This document shows, in pieces, positions 1 to 8,016 of a stretch of DNA of 44,573 nucleotides (positions within the stretch are counted from its first letter, which is position 1; each line of letters opens with the position of its first letter). The position numbers and the translations under genes are program-made. This DNA comes from Candidatus Kuenenia stuttgartensis (GTDB taxonomy: Bacteria > Planctomycetota > Planctomycetia > Gemmatales > Gemmataceae). The notes under the pieces were generated by a model. The model saw only the letters and a list, made by a program, of their open reading frames with translations, searched no databases and was not told the DNA's origin. Location: NCBI GenBank assembly GCA_945875585.1, contig CAMCLK010000110.1:1-44573 (forward strand). The letters are read 5' to 3'.

Positions 1-291
1 TCAGTGGGCGACCTCGTTTTCCTGTATCACACCGGTAAGCAAAAAGCCGTGGTGGGTACCATGACCGTGGTATCCGGCCCTGCATTGCCACCGGGGGCAA
101 CCGATAGCGGCGACATCACTGTTGAAGTGGTACCCCACCTACAATTAAAACGCCCAGTTACCTTGGCGGAAATTAAGCTTGACGCGACGATGGCAGGTTG
201 CGATCTGGTGCGACTTCCCCGTTTATCTGTGGTTCCGCTGACTGAAGTACAATGGCGCAGGGTGCTGTCCCTCGCAGAGGCGGACGGCTAA
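1..291 (+). CDS. EVE domain protein, 3' end only
   Basis: Frame 1 is open from the left edge of the window to a TAA at 289-291, so only the C-terminal part (about 96 residues) is seen. The stretch 'VGDLVFLYHTGKQKAVVGT' is the core of EVE domains (PUA-like fold, YTH relatives) that bind modified bases in RNA or DNA. The later part, with 'LAEIKLDATMAGCDLVRLPRLSVVPL', fits the usual end of these roughly 150-residue single-domain proteins. The GTG at position 4 reads as an internal Val, not a start. The next gene begins 75 bases downstream on the same strand. Seen: sequence similarity to the family core. Known: the family binds modified nucleobases. The cellular role in this organism cannot be told from the sequence. 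Confidence 0.8.
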   Translation, partial: SVGDLVFLYHTGKQKAVVGTMTVVSGPALPPGATDSGDITVEVVPHLQLKRPVTLAEIKLDATMAGCDLVRLPRLSVVPLTEVQWRRVLSLAEADG

Positions 292-366
292 GACCCGTCC
301 ACCGGAGCGGCGTTCCAACCATGGTGGTTGTGAGCGATCCGACGCCGGGCCTGGAATGACACTCAT

Positions 367-1413
367 ATGGCCGCACGACGTTCGGACCGTTTTTTGGCTA
401 CGCTGAAAAATTGCGCCCGTGTCACGTTTGTCACCCACGTGCACCCAGACCCCGACAGTCTGGCCAGCATGATGGGCCTGGCTTACCTCATTGAGGAAAA
501 GCTGGGTTTGCCTACCCGCCTCACCCGCGACGGCCCCATCTCCCGCGCCGAAAACCGCGCCATGGTTGAACTGCTCGATATCGAACTGGAACCGATCGAA
601 GATGTGGTCTGGGCCGAAGATGAAGCCGTGGTGATGGTGGACAGCCAACCCAACACAGGCAGGCACAATCTGGCAGGCGCGCCACCAATCTCAGCTGTGA
701 TTGATCATCACGATACGCCCGGCGATCTTGCTGGAATTGGTTTTATCGACGTGCGCGAAACGTTGGGTGCCACCTGTTCCGTAGTGGTCACCTACCTGCG
801 CGAGCAGGGTCTGATTCCGTCTTCTCGTTTGGCCACCGGCCTCATGTACGGCATTGAAACGGAACTGTGTGGTTACCCACGCGAAGCAGGCCCAGCCGAT
901 GAAGCCGCGCTGATTCATATTTATCCACTGGCAGATCGCGACCTCTTGGCGCGTATCCGCAATGCCAGACTGCCCCAAAGCTATTTCGGTGGGCTCCTTC
1001 AGGCCTTGCAAAACGCCTTTATTTACGACCGTTTGATTATCTCTTGGGTAGACCATCTTCCCCAGCCTGAAATGGCTGCCGAAGTTGTCGATAACCTCAT
1101 CCGCTTCGAGGAAGTCGACTGGGCCCTCTGTGCCGGAGTTCATGGCGGCAGCCTGATTCTCTCGCTGCGCGCGGCGGTGGAAAACGCCCAAGCGGGTGAG
1201 TTGCTGCACAAGGTAGTGGGGCGGCTTGGCCGCGCGGGTGGCCACGACCGCCGCGCCGGCGGAACCATACCACTGCCCAGTGAGGCTTCGTCTGCCATTG
1301 AAAACATGCAGGCGGAACTGCGCCGCCGCTTGCTGAAAGCCTTGCATATCGACGAATGCAGAGGCCAGCGCCTCGTCAAGAAGCGGGAAATTCTGGAAAA
1401 TCTTCATACCTGA
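367..1413 (+). CDS. DHH/DHHA1 family phosphoesterase (NrnA-like)
   Basis: A 348-residue protein, the normal size for NrnA-type bifunctional oligoribonuclease/PAP phosphatases, which degrade very short RNAs and may hydrolyse pAp or cyclic dinucleotide products in the cytoplasm. Motifs in order: 'THVHPDPDSLAS' (residues 23-34, metal ligands), 'VDSQPN' (91-96), the signature 'DHH' (113-115), 'GIETELCGYPRE' (162-173), and the DHHA1 glycine-rich 'AGGHDRRAGG' (290-299). The position that is often Asp in the fourth metal motif appears to be Glu166. The ATG at 367 has no strong ribosome binding site; an ATG at 356 is out of frame. The bpt gene follows 31 bases downstream on the same strand, so the two are probably co-transcribed. 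Family assignment is firm; the exact substrate is inference. Confidence 0.9.
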   Translation: MAARRSDRFLATLKNCARVTFVTHVHPDPDSLASMMGLAYLIEEKLGLPTRLTRDGPISRAENRAMVELLDIELEPIEDVVWAEDEAVVMVDSQPNTGRHNLAGAPPISAVIDHHDTPGDLAGIGFIDVRETLGATCSVVVTYLREQGLIPSSRLATGLMYGIETELCGYPREAGPADEAALIHIYPLADRDLLARIRNARLPQSYFGGLLQALQNAFIYDRLIISWVDHLPQPEMAAEVVDNLIRFEEVDWALCAGVHGGSLILSLRAAVENAQAGELLHKVVGRLGRAGGHDRRAGGTIPLPSEASSAIENMQAELRRRLLKALHIDECRGQRLVKKREILENLHT

Positions 1414-1444
1414 TAGGCCAACGCCTCAGGGGAGGATTGGCTCT

Positions 1445-2161
1445 ATGCGCGTAGCACTGCACGAATTTCAGAGTCCGTCCACGTGCGGATACCTGCCTGA
1501 CCGGCTTCAGCGCCTTGAATACATTATTGTTCAATCTATTTCATCTGCCGAATACCAGATCTTGATGGAGCATGGCTGGCGACACTTCGGCCATATGCTC
1601 TTTCGCCCAGCGTGCGATGGGTGCGTTGCCTGCAGAACCGTGCGGATCGATGTTCAAACCTTTTCCCCCAACCGCAACCAACGCCGGGTCACGCGGCTGA
1701 ACGCCGGCGTGCTGGAACCCACATTCACACCCCCTGCTTGCACACCGGAAGTCCTGAGGCTATACGACGCGTGGCACGACCATCAATCTGAAAACAAGGG
1801 TTGGCCATTGCATTTTTCCGGCGACGGCTCTCAGTTTGTGGAAAGCTTCATCCGTCAACCATTCTCAGTAGAGCAGTGGGAATACCGACTCGATGGCCGG
1901 TTGGTAGGCACCGGTTACGTCGATGTTCTACCTCAGGCTTTATCGGCCATTTACTTCTTTTACGATTTCCAGATCAGGGACCGGTCCCCCGGCATATGGA
2001 ACGTGCTGAGCATTATTGAGGAAGCGAAAAAACGTAACATACCGCACGTTTACTTGGGGTATTTGGTGGAAGGATGCCTAGGAATGGCCTACAAAGGCAC
2101 ATTTCACCCTGCTGAAGTCCGCGAAATGGGCAAAGATTGGCAACCTCTGCCCACCCTCTGA
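1445..2161 (+). CDS. bpt: Aspartate/glutamate leucyltransferase (Bpt)
   Basis: A 238-residue protein matching bacterial Bpt, which transfers leucine from Leu-tRNA to N-terminal Asp or Glu and so marks proteins for ClpS/ClpAP degradation (N-degron pathway). The ATE N-domain is clear: 'CGYLPDRLQRLEYI' (from about residue 14), then 'HGWRHFGHMLFRPACDGCVAC' with its cysteine pair and 'RTVRIDV'. The C-domain carries 'YFFYDFQIRDRSPGIWN', 'VYLGYLVEGCLGMAYKGTFHPAEV' and the ending 'WQPLP', all typical. A GGGGAGG ribosome binding site at 1429-1435 lies 9 bases before the ATG and fixes the start. The gene sits just behind the DHH gene and converges on the efflux operon with only 8 bases between stop codons. 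The family also contains arginyltransferases, but bacterial members of this length are usually Bpt. Confidence 0.92.
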   Translation: MRVALHEFQSPSTCGYLPDRLQRLEYIIVQSISSAEYQILMEHGWRHFGHMLFRPACDGCVACRTVRIDVQTFSPNRNQRRVTRLNAGVLEPTFTPPACTPEVLRLYDAWHDHQSENKGWPLHFSGDGSQFVESFIRQPFSVEQWEYRLDGRLVGTGYVDVLPQALSAIYFFYDFQIRDRSPGIWNVLSIIEEAKKRNIPHVYLGYLVEGCLGMAYKGTFHPAEVREMGKDWQPLPTL

Positions 2162-2169
2162 TCCAACAC

Positions 2170-5100
2170 TCAGTGCGATTGCGTGCCAGGCACCACCACA
2201 TTATCGCGCGCGGATGGAGTAGCTATGGCTGCGGAATGAAGTTTACCCGTTGGTGGACCGCTGATGAATTCAATTAGCCCCTGAATGGCAACATAGAACA
2301 CCGGCACAAAAAACACCGCCAGAACAGTTGCGGTAATCATCCCGCCAAATACAGCCGTTCCCAAGGCTTGCCTGCTGGCCGCGGCAGCGCCCGTGGCCCA
2401 AACCAACGGCAAGACCCCAAGGATAAACGCGAAGCTGGTCATCAGGATCGGCCGAAAGCGCATTCGCGACGCTTCCACCGCCGCCGCGTGGATCGAGCGT
2501 CCACGAAGTCGCAATTCACGCGCGAACTCGACAATAAGGATCGCGTTTTTCGATGCTAAGCCAATAATCAAGACAACACCGATCTGCGTATACAAGTTAT
2601 TGTCTGTTCCCCGAATGTTGACCGCCGCCACCACGCCGAGCAAACCAAGTGGAACAACCAGAATGACCGCCAATGGAAGCAACCAACTCTCGTACTGGGC
2701 GGCCAAGACCAGATACACCAAAAACACGGCCAACGCGTAAACAATAAACGCTTCGCCACTGACACGGTTTTCCTGATAGGCGACGCCCGTCCAGTCGAAG
2801 CCCATCGACCGCGGCAGTACTTCCGCCGCGACAGACTCCATCGTTTTCAGTGCCTCGCCGGAACTGACTCCGGGCGCGGCACCACCGTTGATTGAAGCAG
2901 TTTGGTAAAGGTTGTACCGGGTGATCGATTGCGGACCGATCCGCGTTTCCGGGGAAAGAAGTGTTGCCAGGGGTACCCTGCCACCCGTTCGATTGCGCAC
3001 TTCCAAGCGCCGCAATCGCCCCGGGTCGCCGCGGAATCGCGCATCAGCCTGAACGCGGACCTGATAGGTGCGGTCGAATTTATTGAAGTCGTTGACATAA
3101 ACAGAGCCAAGGTTGGCCTGCAATGTCGCGAATATGTCGTCGAGCATCACGCCCATTCGCTCGGCTTTCACGCGATCGATATTCAGGTAAAGTTGCGGGA
3201 CGCCGGCGCGGTAGGTACTGGCGGCGCCGCCAATCTCGGGCCGTTTTTTGGCCTCATCAATAATGGCTTGGGTGCGTTCCTGCAACACATTGGCGCCAAC
3301 GCCTTCACGATCCTCCACCTGCATCTGAAAACCACCCGCCACACCCAGTCCCTGAATAGACGGCGGTACCAGCACCAACACGAACGGTTCCTGGATCTTG
3401 GCGAACTCGCCACGCAAACGGTTGACCAACGCCTCTTGAGACAGTTCAGGCGTTGTGCGCTCGGACCAGTCTGTCCATGCGGCGAAAGCCGTTGCCGCAT
3501 TCGAGGAGTTGGTGCCATCCAGCAGCGAAAAACCGCCCAAGACGAACCAATGCTTCACGCCTTCGGTATTGGCGAAAATGGCGTTCATTTTGTCGATCAC
3601 TTCACGGGTGCGATCCAGCGATGCCGCATCGGGAAGTTGAACCGCAATAATAACATATCCCTGATCTTCAGTAGGCAAAAATCCCGTGGGAGTCCGCTGG
3701 TACCACCACCCGGTAAACGTGGCAAGGCCCACAAACACAACCAGCACCAACCACCACACCCGCAGCAACTGCCCGACAATCCATGTGTAAAGCCATTCCA
3801 CCGGCTTGTAGAAAAAATCAAACGCGCGGGTGAAGATGTTCTTGCCTTTGTACGGTTTGAGGTACACAGCGCACTGCGCGGGTTTTAGTGTTAGGGCATT
3901 CACGGCACTGATAAACGCTGTCGCGGCAATGGTGAGGGCGAACTGCCGATAAAGTTGCCCCGTAATACCCCCCATAAATGCCGTGGGCAGAAAAACGGCC
4001 ATCAGAACCAATGTGATGGCCATCACCGGGCCGGTCACTTCATTCATGGCCTGAATGGTGGCTTCACGCGGCGCCATTCCATTTTCAATGTGGTGCGTGG
4101 CGTTCTCGACAATCACAATGGCGTCGTCCACAACAATACCGATGGCCAGCACCAGCCCGAACAGGGTCAGCATATTCACTGTAAAATCCAGCGCTGGCAT
4201 AAAGGCGAACGCGCCGATAATGGTCACCGGAACCGTGGTCGCGGGAATAAGCAAGGCGCGCCAGCTTTGCAGAAACACCAAAATGACAATCAACACCAGC
4301 ACGCCCGCTTCAAAAAGTGTTTTGTAAACCTCATGAATGGCGGCTTCGACAAATTTTGTGGTGTCGAACGGGATGCTGTATTCCATTCCCTCCGGCAGGC
4401 TCGGTTTGATTTTCTCCATGGCCACATGCACGGCATGGGCCACATCGATGGCATTGGAACCGGGTAGCTGATAGACAAGAAGATTGGCGGCATCCATGCC
4501 GTTTCGCGATGCGAACGAATCGTAATTCTGGGCGCCCAGTTCTATTCTGGCAACGTCGCGCAGGTAAACAATCTGGCCCGTATTGCCAGACTTCACAACA
4601 ATCCCCTCGAACTGCGCCGGATCCGAAAGGCGACCGAGCGTTGTCACGGTCATCTGAAACCGTTGACCATCTGGACTGGGTGGCTGTCCGATCTGCCCGG
4701 CGGCCACTTGCACATTTTGGCGCGATAGGGCAGCGGTTACATCCTGCGTGGTCAGTTGGTGGGAGGCAAGCCTGTCGGGGTCGAGCCAAATGCGCATGGC
4801 ATAGGCGCCCACTCCGCGAACCATCACCTCGCCCACGCCATCCACGCGGCTCAATTCATCGCGTAACCGCAAGGTGGCATAGTTCGATAAAAACAGGCCA
4901 TCGTACTTCTTGCTAGGCGACGTGAGCGAGATTGCCAAAATAATATTAGAGGACTGCTTCTTGACCGATACCCCCTGACGCCTCACCTCTTCGGGCAGGC
5001 TCGGTTCCGCTATGGCGACACGATTCTGCACCAAAACCTGAGCGTCCGCCAAATTGGTGCCAATTTCAAAGGTGATTGTCAACGAATAAGTACCGTCCGC

Positions 5101-5352
5101 CGAGCTGGTCGACGACATGTACATCATATTTTCGACGCCATTCACCTGCTGCTCGATAGGGGCGGCCACCGTATCGGCTACCACCTTGGCATCGGCACCC
5201 GGATAACCAGCGCTCACCACCACCGTGGGAGGCGTGATGGCGGGATAGCGCTCAACCGGCAACCGGTACAGCGCCACTACCCCAAGAAGGATCGTGACGA
5301 CGGCGATAACGTTGGCGAATACCGGGCGGTCGATAAAAAATCTGGAAATCAT
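2170..5352 (-). CDS. RND efflux permease, HAE1/AcrB type
   Basis: A 1,060-residue inner-membrane proton/drug antiporter of the AcrB/MexB class. Its N-terminus 'MISRFFIDRPVFANVIAVV' is the usual first transmembrane helix. The proton-relay residues are present: a double Asp at 409-410 in 'LAIGIVVDDAIVIVEN' (TM4) and Lys935 in 'GLASKNAILIVEFA' (TM10). Two repeated halves, each with a large periplasmic porter loop and a TM bundle, give the normal length of about 1,040 residues. It is the last gene of the tetR - fusion protein - permease operon, 31 bases after the fusion protein stop. No outer-membrane TolC-like gene follows: bpt converges 8 bases away. The substrate range cannot be predicted. The C-terminal tail after about residue 1030 is polar and not conserved in the family. 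Confidence 0.96.
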   Translation of the reverse strand: MISRFFIDRPVFANVIAVVTILLGVVALYRLPVERYPAITPPTVVVSAGYPGADAKVVADTVAAPIEQQVNGVENMMYMSSTSSADGTYSLTITFEIGTNLADAQVLVQNRVAIAEPSLPEEVRRQGVSVKKQSSNIILAISLTSPSKKYDGLFLSNYATLRLRDELSRVDGVGEVMVRGVGAYAMRIWLDPDRLASHQLTTQDVTAALSRQNVQVAAGQIGQPPSPDGQRFQMTVTTLGRLSDPAQFEGIVVKSGNTGQIVYLRDVARIELGAQNYDSFASRNGMDAANLLVYQLPGSNAIDVAHAVHVAMEKIKPSLPEGMEYSIPFDTTKFVEAAIHEVYKTLFEAGVLVLIVILVFLQSWRALLIPATTVPVTIIGAFAFMPALDFTVNMLTLFGLVLAIGIVVDDAIVIVENATHHIENGMAPREATIQAMNEVTGPVMAITLVLMAVFLPTAFMGGITGQLYRQFALTIAATAFISAVNALTLKPAQCAVYLKPYKGKNIFTRAFDFFYKPVEWLYTWIVGQLLRVWWLVLVVFVGLATFTGWWYQRTPTGFLPTEDQGYVIIAVQLPDAASLDRTREVIDKMNAIFANTEGVKHWFVLGGFSLLDGTNSSNAATAFAAWTDWSERTTPELSQEALVNRLRGEFAKIQEPFVLVLVPPSIQGLGVAGGFQMQVEDREGVGANVLQERTQAIIDEAKKRPEIGGAASTYRAGVPQLYLNIDRVKAERMGVMLDDIFATLQANLGSVYVNDFNKFDRTYQVRVQADARFRGDPGRLRRLEVRNRTGGRVPLATLLSPETRIGPQSITRYNLYQTASINGGAAPGVSSGEALKTMESVAAEVLPRSMGFDWTGVAYQENRVSGEAFIVYALAVFLVYLVLAAQYESWLLPLAVILVVPLGLLGVVAAVNIRGTDNNLYTQIGVVLIIGLASKNAILIVEFARELRLRGRSIHAAAVEASRMRFRPILMTSFAFILGVLPLVWATGAAAASRQALGTAVFGGMITATVLAVFFVPVFYVAIQGLIEFISGPPTGKLHSAAIATPSARDNVVVPGTQSH

Positions 5353-5383
5353 GCGATGCCCTCAATTCTGTCGGCGCCCATGC

Positions 5384-6748
5384 TTATTTCGAAATAGTTT
5401 CTGGCGGAGGTTTCAGTTCCCATAACTGCGGTGAGACAGGGGAACCCGGGCGCGATTTCATCAATCCGTTCACAACAACCCGATCGGTGGCTTGCAAACC
5501 ACTTTCTATCGACACTACCGCGGTCACCGCGATCGACTTAGGCGCCTCGGCTGCCATCGTTCCGGAGGCATTCAGAGTCCAACCTACCCGGCCACCGGTT
5601 GTGGGAACCGCGACCTTGGACACTTGCGGCCCCACCTGAACCGTGCGTTTCTGAATAATGTCGCCTTCGCCAACCACATACACATAGCGCCCTTCCTGCC
5701 CGGTCATGAGGGCGTCTTCCGGGATCGACAACAGCGCGCGAGGCGCGCCGGTGGGAACACGGACACGGGCATAAAGACCGGGATAAAGCAGCCTTACTTT
5801 GCCGGGATTCACGTGCGGATTGGGAATTTGGCCACGCAAGCGGACCGTACCGGTGCCGGCATCGACCCGGTTTTCGCGGAAGTCGATTTTACCCGCATGC
5901 GGATAACCTTCTTCTGTTGTAATGCCAACTTCCACCGGCAAAGACCTGCTCAGCACATCGGCCTGAATACCAGCCTGCCTTGCCCGCTGAAAATCAACTA
6001 GATCGCGTTCTGGCGTATCAAAATAAACATAGAGCGGGTCCATGCTGACAATCGTCGTCAAAAGTGTGGTTTCATTCTGGCCAACAAGGTTGCCACGGGT
6101 CACCATCGCCCGGCTGATCTGCCCGTCGATGGGAGAATGGATTTCCGTGTAGCTGAGCTGAAGCTTGGCCCCTTCAACCGCGGCCTGCGTCTGCATCAAG
6201 GTTGCGGCAGCCGTGTCGCGTGCGGCAACCCGCTGCTCGTAGTCTTCAATTCCCAGCGCTCTGGAACTCATTAATTTACTGGCTCGTTCCGCTTCCGATT
6301 TGCAGCGATCAAATTCCGTGGTGGCCCGGCGCATATCGGCTTCAGCCCGCTTGACAACAGAAATATATTCACGCGGATCAATCTTGAATAGCAGGGCGCC
6401 CTGCTTGACCTCATCGCCCTCGGTAAAGGCGATTTCTTTAAGAAATCCCTTCACGCGGGCCTGCACCTGCACGGTTTCCATGGCCTCGAGGTTGCCGTTG
6501 TACTCGTGATAACTCTGAACGGTGGCCGTTACCGGGCGCGTGACCGAAACCACTGGAGGCGGTGGCGCCGGTGGCGCAATCCGTTTTTGCTCGCAGCCGA
6601 CCGCGTACAGCAATACTGTCGCCAGCAGCATGGCGGCCCCATAGCGAGCGCAAATAAGCCTCACCCCATGCGCGTTGTCAGCGTCATGAAATGCCTGCTG
6701 GTTGCGGTTTGCCTGATTCGGGTGGTTCCGACATGGAGTGATGTTCAT
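5384..6748 (-). CDS. RND efflux periplasmic adaptor (membrane fusion) protein
   Basis: A 454-residue AcrA/MexA-type adaptor that would link the RND permease to an outer-membrane channel. Visible in order: a hydrophobic stretch 'MLLATVLLYAVGCEQ' ending in a lipobox-like Val-Gly-Cys (Cys about 52), a first lipoyl half with 'VQVQARVKGFLKEIAFTEGDEVKQG', a helical hairpin with several Arg/Ala heptads (about residues 130-195), a second lipoyl half 'YTEIHSPIDGQISRA', then the beta-barrel and membrane-proximal domains. Its ATG overlaps the tetR stop by four bases (ATGA), which indicates translational coupling. That start leaves a 39-residue leader before the hydrophobic stretch, long for a lipoprotein. 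A GTG at 6664 or the ATG at 6631 would give a more normal signal, so the true start is uncertain. The function call is firm. Confidence 0.93.
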   Translation of the reverse strand: MNITPCRNHPNQANRNQQAFHDADNAHGVRLICARYGAAMLLATVLLYAVGCEQKRIAPPAPPPPVVSVTRPVTATVQSYHEYNGNLEAMETVQVQARVKGFLKEIAFTEGDEVKQGALLFKIDPREYISVVKRAEADMRRATTEFDRCKSEAERASKLMSSRALGIEDYEQRVAARDTAAATLMQTQAAVEGAKLQLSYTEIHSPIDGQISRAMVTRGNLVGQNETTLLTTIVSMDPLYVYFDTPERDLVDFQRARQAGIQADVLSRSLPVEVGITTEEGYPHAGKIDFRENRVDAGTGTVRLRGQIPNPHVNPGKVRLLYPGLYARVRVPTGAPRALLSIPEDALMTGQEGRYVYVVGEGDIIQKRTVQVGPQVSKVAVPTTGGRVGWTLNASGTMAAEAPKSIAVTAVVSIESGLQATDRVVVNGLMKSRPGSPVSPQLWELKPPPETISK

Positions 6749-7488
6749 GAGAGTTCCAATCCTGCCAACACTTCGGCGCAGTTGTAATCCCGACGAATGG
6801 CTTCCTCGTGAAGCCCCAACCCCCGCAAGGCGAACCAGGCAATCTGCCTGTTCAAACTGGGAGTCAACCCGTCAAAAGCCACAACAGGCATCGATGGAGT
6901 CGATAAAAATGAGACCGCTGCGGCCAGTGAATAGATCAGCCAGCCACCGATATTCTCGTTAACCGGGTTTTCAACAGCATCGCCAGCAGCCACGGCGGCC
7001 CGGCAACACTCCGCAATTTTGGGAACAACCATGGATGCGAATGGTTGCAGTAGTACCTGTGCAAAAGCACCATCCTCAGCCAGACTGCGCAAGATCATGC
7101 GGTTCTGGATTGGTCGTTCTGCACCATCGCCCGGGCCGCCCAAGATCTGAGCCACCAGAAAATGAACGTGCAGAATCAGCGTCTTGGTGGACGGTTCCAG
7201 ATCATTCATCCGCGCAAACCGCGCCCGTGTCCGGTCGTCGCAGAACGACTCCTGAATGGCTGCAAACAACGCGTCTTTGGTGGGAAAGTGCCGGTAAAGC
7301 AACGCTTCGGAAACCCCTGCGGCTTCAGCGACTTCACGGGTGCGCGTCCCTTTGAACCCCTGATTGGCAAACAGATGGCGAACAGATTGGATGATCGCGG
7401 CGCGCCGCTCGTCGCCCGAAAGTTTCACGGATGGTTGCATGGGGCAGATCACTGTTTCGGAAAAATGCCCGTTCGCAAAGCGGGGCAT
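6745..7488 (-). CDS. TetR/AcrR family transcriptional regulator
   Basis: A 247-residue regulator with an N-terminal TetR helix-turn-helix: 'ERRAAIIQSVRHLFANQG' then 'TRTREVAEAAGVSEALLYRHFPTKDALFAA', with the family's Tyr-Arg-His-Phe. The C-terminal ligand-binding part is helical and unassigned. It is the first gene of the efflux operon and overlaps the adaptor gene by four bases, so it very probably represses its own operon and responds to a pump substrate. A start at 7440 would place the first helix nearer residue 10, as is usual. The 7488 ATG gives a 16-residue extra leader, and neither has a strong ribosome binding site. A near-palindrome at 7531-7546 is the likely operator. Family certain; ligand unknown. 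Confidence 0.93.
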   Translation of the reverse strand: MPRFANGHFSETVICPMQPSVKLSGDERRAAIIQSVRHLFANQGFKGTRTREVAEAAGVSEALLYRHFPTKDALFAAIQESFCDDRTRARFARMNDLEPSTKTLILHVHFLVAQILGGPGDGAERPIQNRMILRSLAEDGAFAQVLLQPFASMVVPKIAECCRAAVAAGDAVENPVNENIGGWLIYSLAAAVSFLSTPSMPVVAFDGLTPSLNRQIAWFALRGLGLHEEAIRRDYNCAEVLAGLELS

Positions 7489-7530
7489 GGCAGTTGAAGC
7501 ATCGGAGCGACCGGCACGGAAGCACTTGTT

Positions 7531-7546
7531 GTAAGTGTATACTTAC
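7531..7546. promoter_or_regulatory. Candidate TetR operator palindrome
   Basis: GTAAGT-GTAT-ACTTAC is an inverted repeat with two perfect 6-bp arms, centred 50 bases upstream of the tetR ATG at 7488. It overlaps the predicted -10 box of the operon promoter, where a TetR-type repressor would block transcription. Inference from position and symmetry; no binding evidence. Confidence 0.5.
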
Positions 7547-7562
7547 TCTCTTGTATTTTCAA
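7536..7562 (-). promoter_or_regulatory. Candidate promoter of the tetR-RND operon
   Basis: Read on the minus strand, TTGAAA (7562-7557) and TATACA (7541-7536) form a sigma70-like pair with a slightly short 15-base spacer. The -10 box lies inside the palindrome at 7531-7546, which fits autorepression by the TetR protein. Sequence match only. Confidence 0.4.
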
Positions 7563-7707
7563 CGTGGATGCACACGGCTGAATCGAGGAAAACGAAGCAA
7601 GCTTTTTCAGCTGCAATCGCATGGCTGCAACACGGCATCAATACGATCAGATATCACCGTCCGATGGTGAAAGCGCGCAGAATAACTGAATTTGGATGGT
7701 GCACGCA

Positions 7708-7751
7708 TAAAAAACAAACCCCTCCAAACCAGACGAGCCGGTTTGGAGGGG
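7708..7751 (-). terminator. Rho-independent terminator after tRNA-Glu
   Basis: A 12-bp perfect stem (CCCCTCCAAACC at 7719-7730 paired with GGTTTGGAGGGG at 7740-7751) with a 9-base loop is followed on the minus strand by GTTTGTTTTTT. This is a classic intrinsic terminator 30 bases beyond the tRNA 3' end. The rest of the 7489-7781 gap holds only the tetR promoter and operator; nothing else was seen there. Confidence 0.85.
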
Positions 7752-7781
7752 TCGCTTATTGATTGATACGCGATTTGAAGA

Positions 7782-7854
7782 TGACTCTGACGGGATTTGA
7801 ACCCGTGTTACAGCCGTGAAAGGGCCGTGTCCTAGGCCACTAGACGACAGAGCC
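7782..7854 (-). tRNA. tRNA-Glu (anticodon TTC)
   Basis: The minus strand folds as a 73-nt tRNA. The acceptor stem is GGCTCTG paired with CAGAGTC (one G-T pair). The D arm contains GTCTAGTGGCCTAGGAC. The anticodon loop is CTTTCAC, with TTC at positions 34-36, on a 5-bp stem. The T arm is ACGGG-TTCAAAT-CCCGT and the discriminator is A. The order and sequence match bacterial tRNA-Glu closely. The 3' CCA is not encoded (TCTT follows), so it must be added after transcription. It stands alone, with its own promoter and terminator. Confidence 0.95.
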
Positions 7855-7874
7855 GTCGCACTATCAACACGCAT

Positions 7875-7904
7875 ACTTTAGAGCCCGGACCACGGTTTCG
7901 TCAA
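7875..7904 (-). promoter_or_regulatory. Candidate promoter of tRNA-Glu
   Basis: On the minus strand, TTGACG (7904-7899) and TAAAGT (7880-7875) are separated by 18 bases, and the -10 box ends 20 bases before the tRNA 5' end. The spacing and near-consensus -35 support a sigma70-type promoter for a short tRNA transcript. Sequence match only. Confidence 0.5.
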
Positions 7905-8016
7905 GGGAATGCCTGAACCTCAACCGCATACGCCCTGATTCCTGTCCCGCCCTCTCGACAGAGCCGTGCTTACCGTTACACTCGCACCTTCGCCGGTTCT
8001 GCCATCAGGAGTAGCC

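Noticed and set aside
2902..3888. A 328-codon plus-strand frame opposite the RND permease
   Set aside because: It lies fully antisense to a gene with all RND motifs and shows no domain, signal or ribosome binding site.
7563..7707. Possible small gene between the tetR promoter and the tRNA terminator
   Set aside because: Short frames only, with no ribosome binding site, no codon pattern and no similarity that I can recognise.
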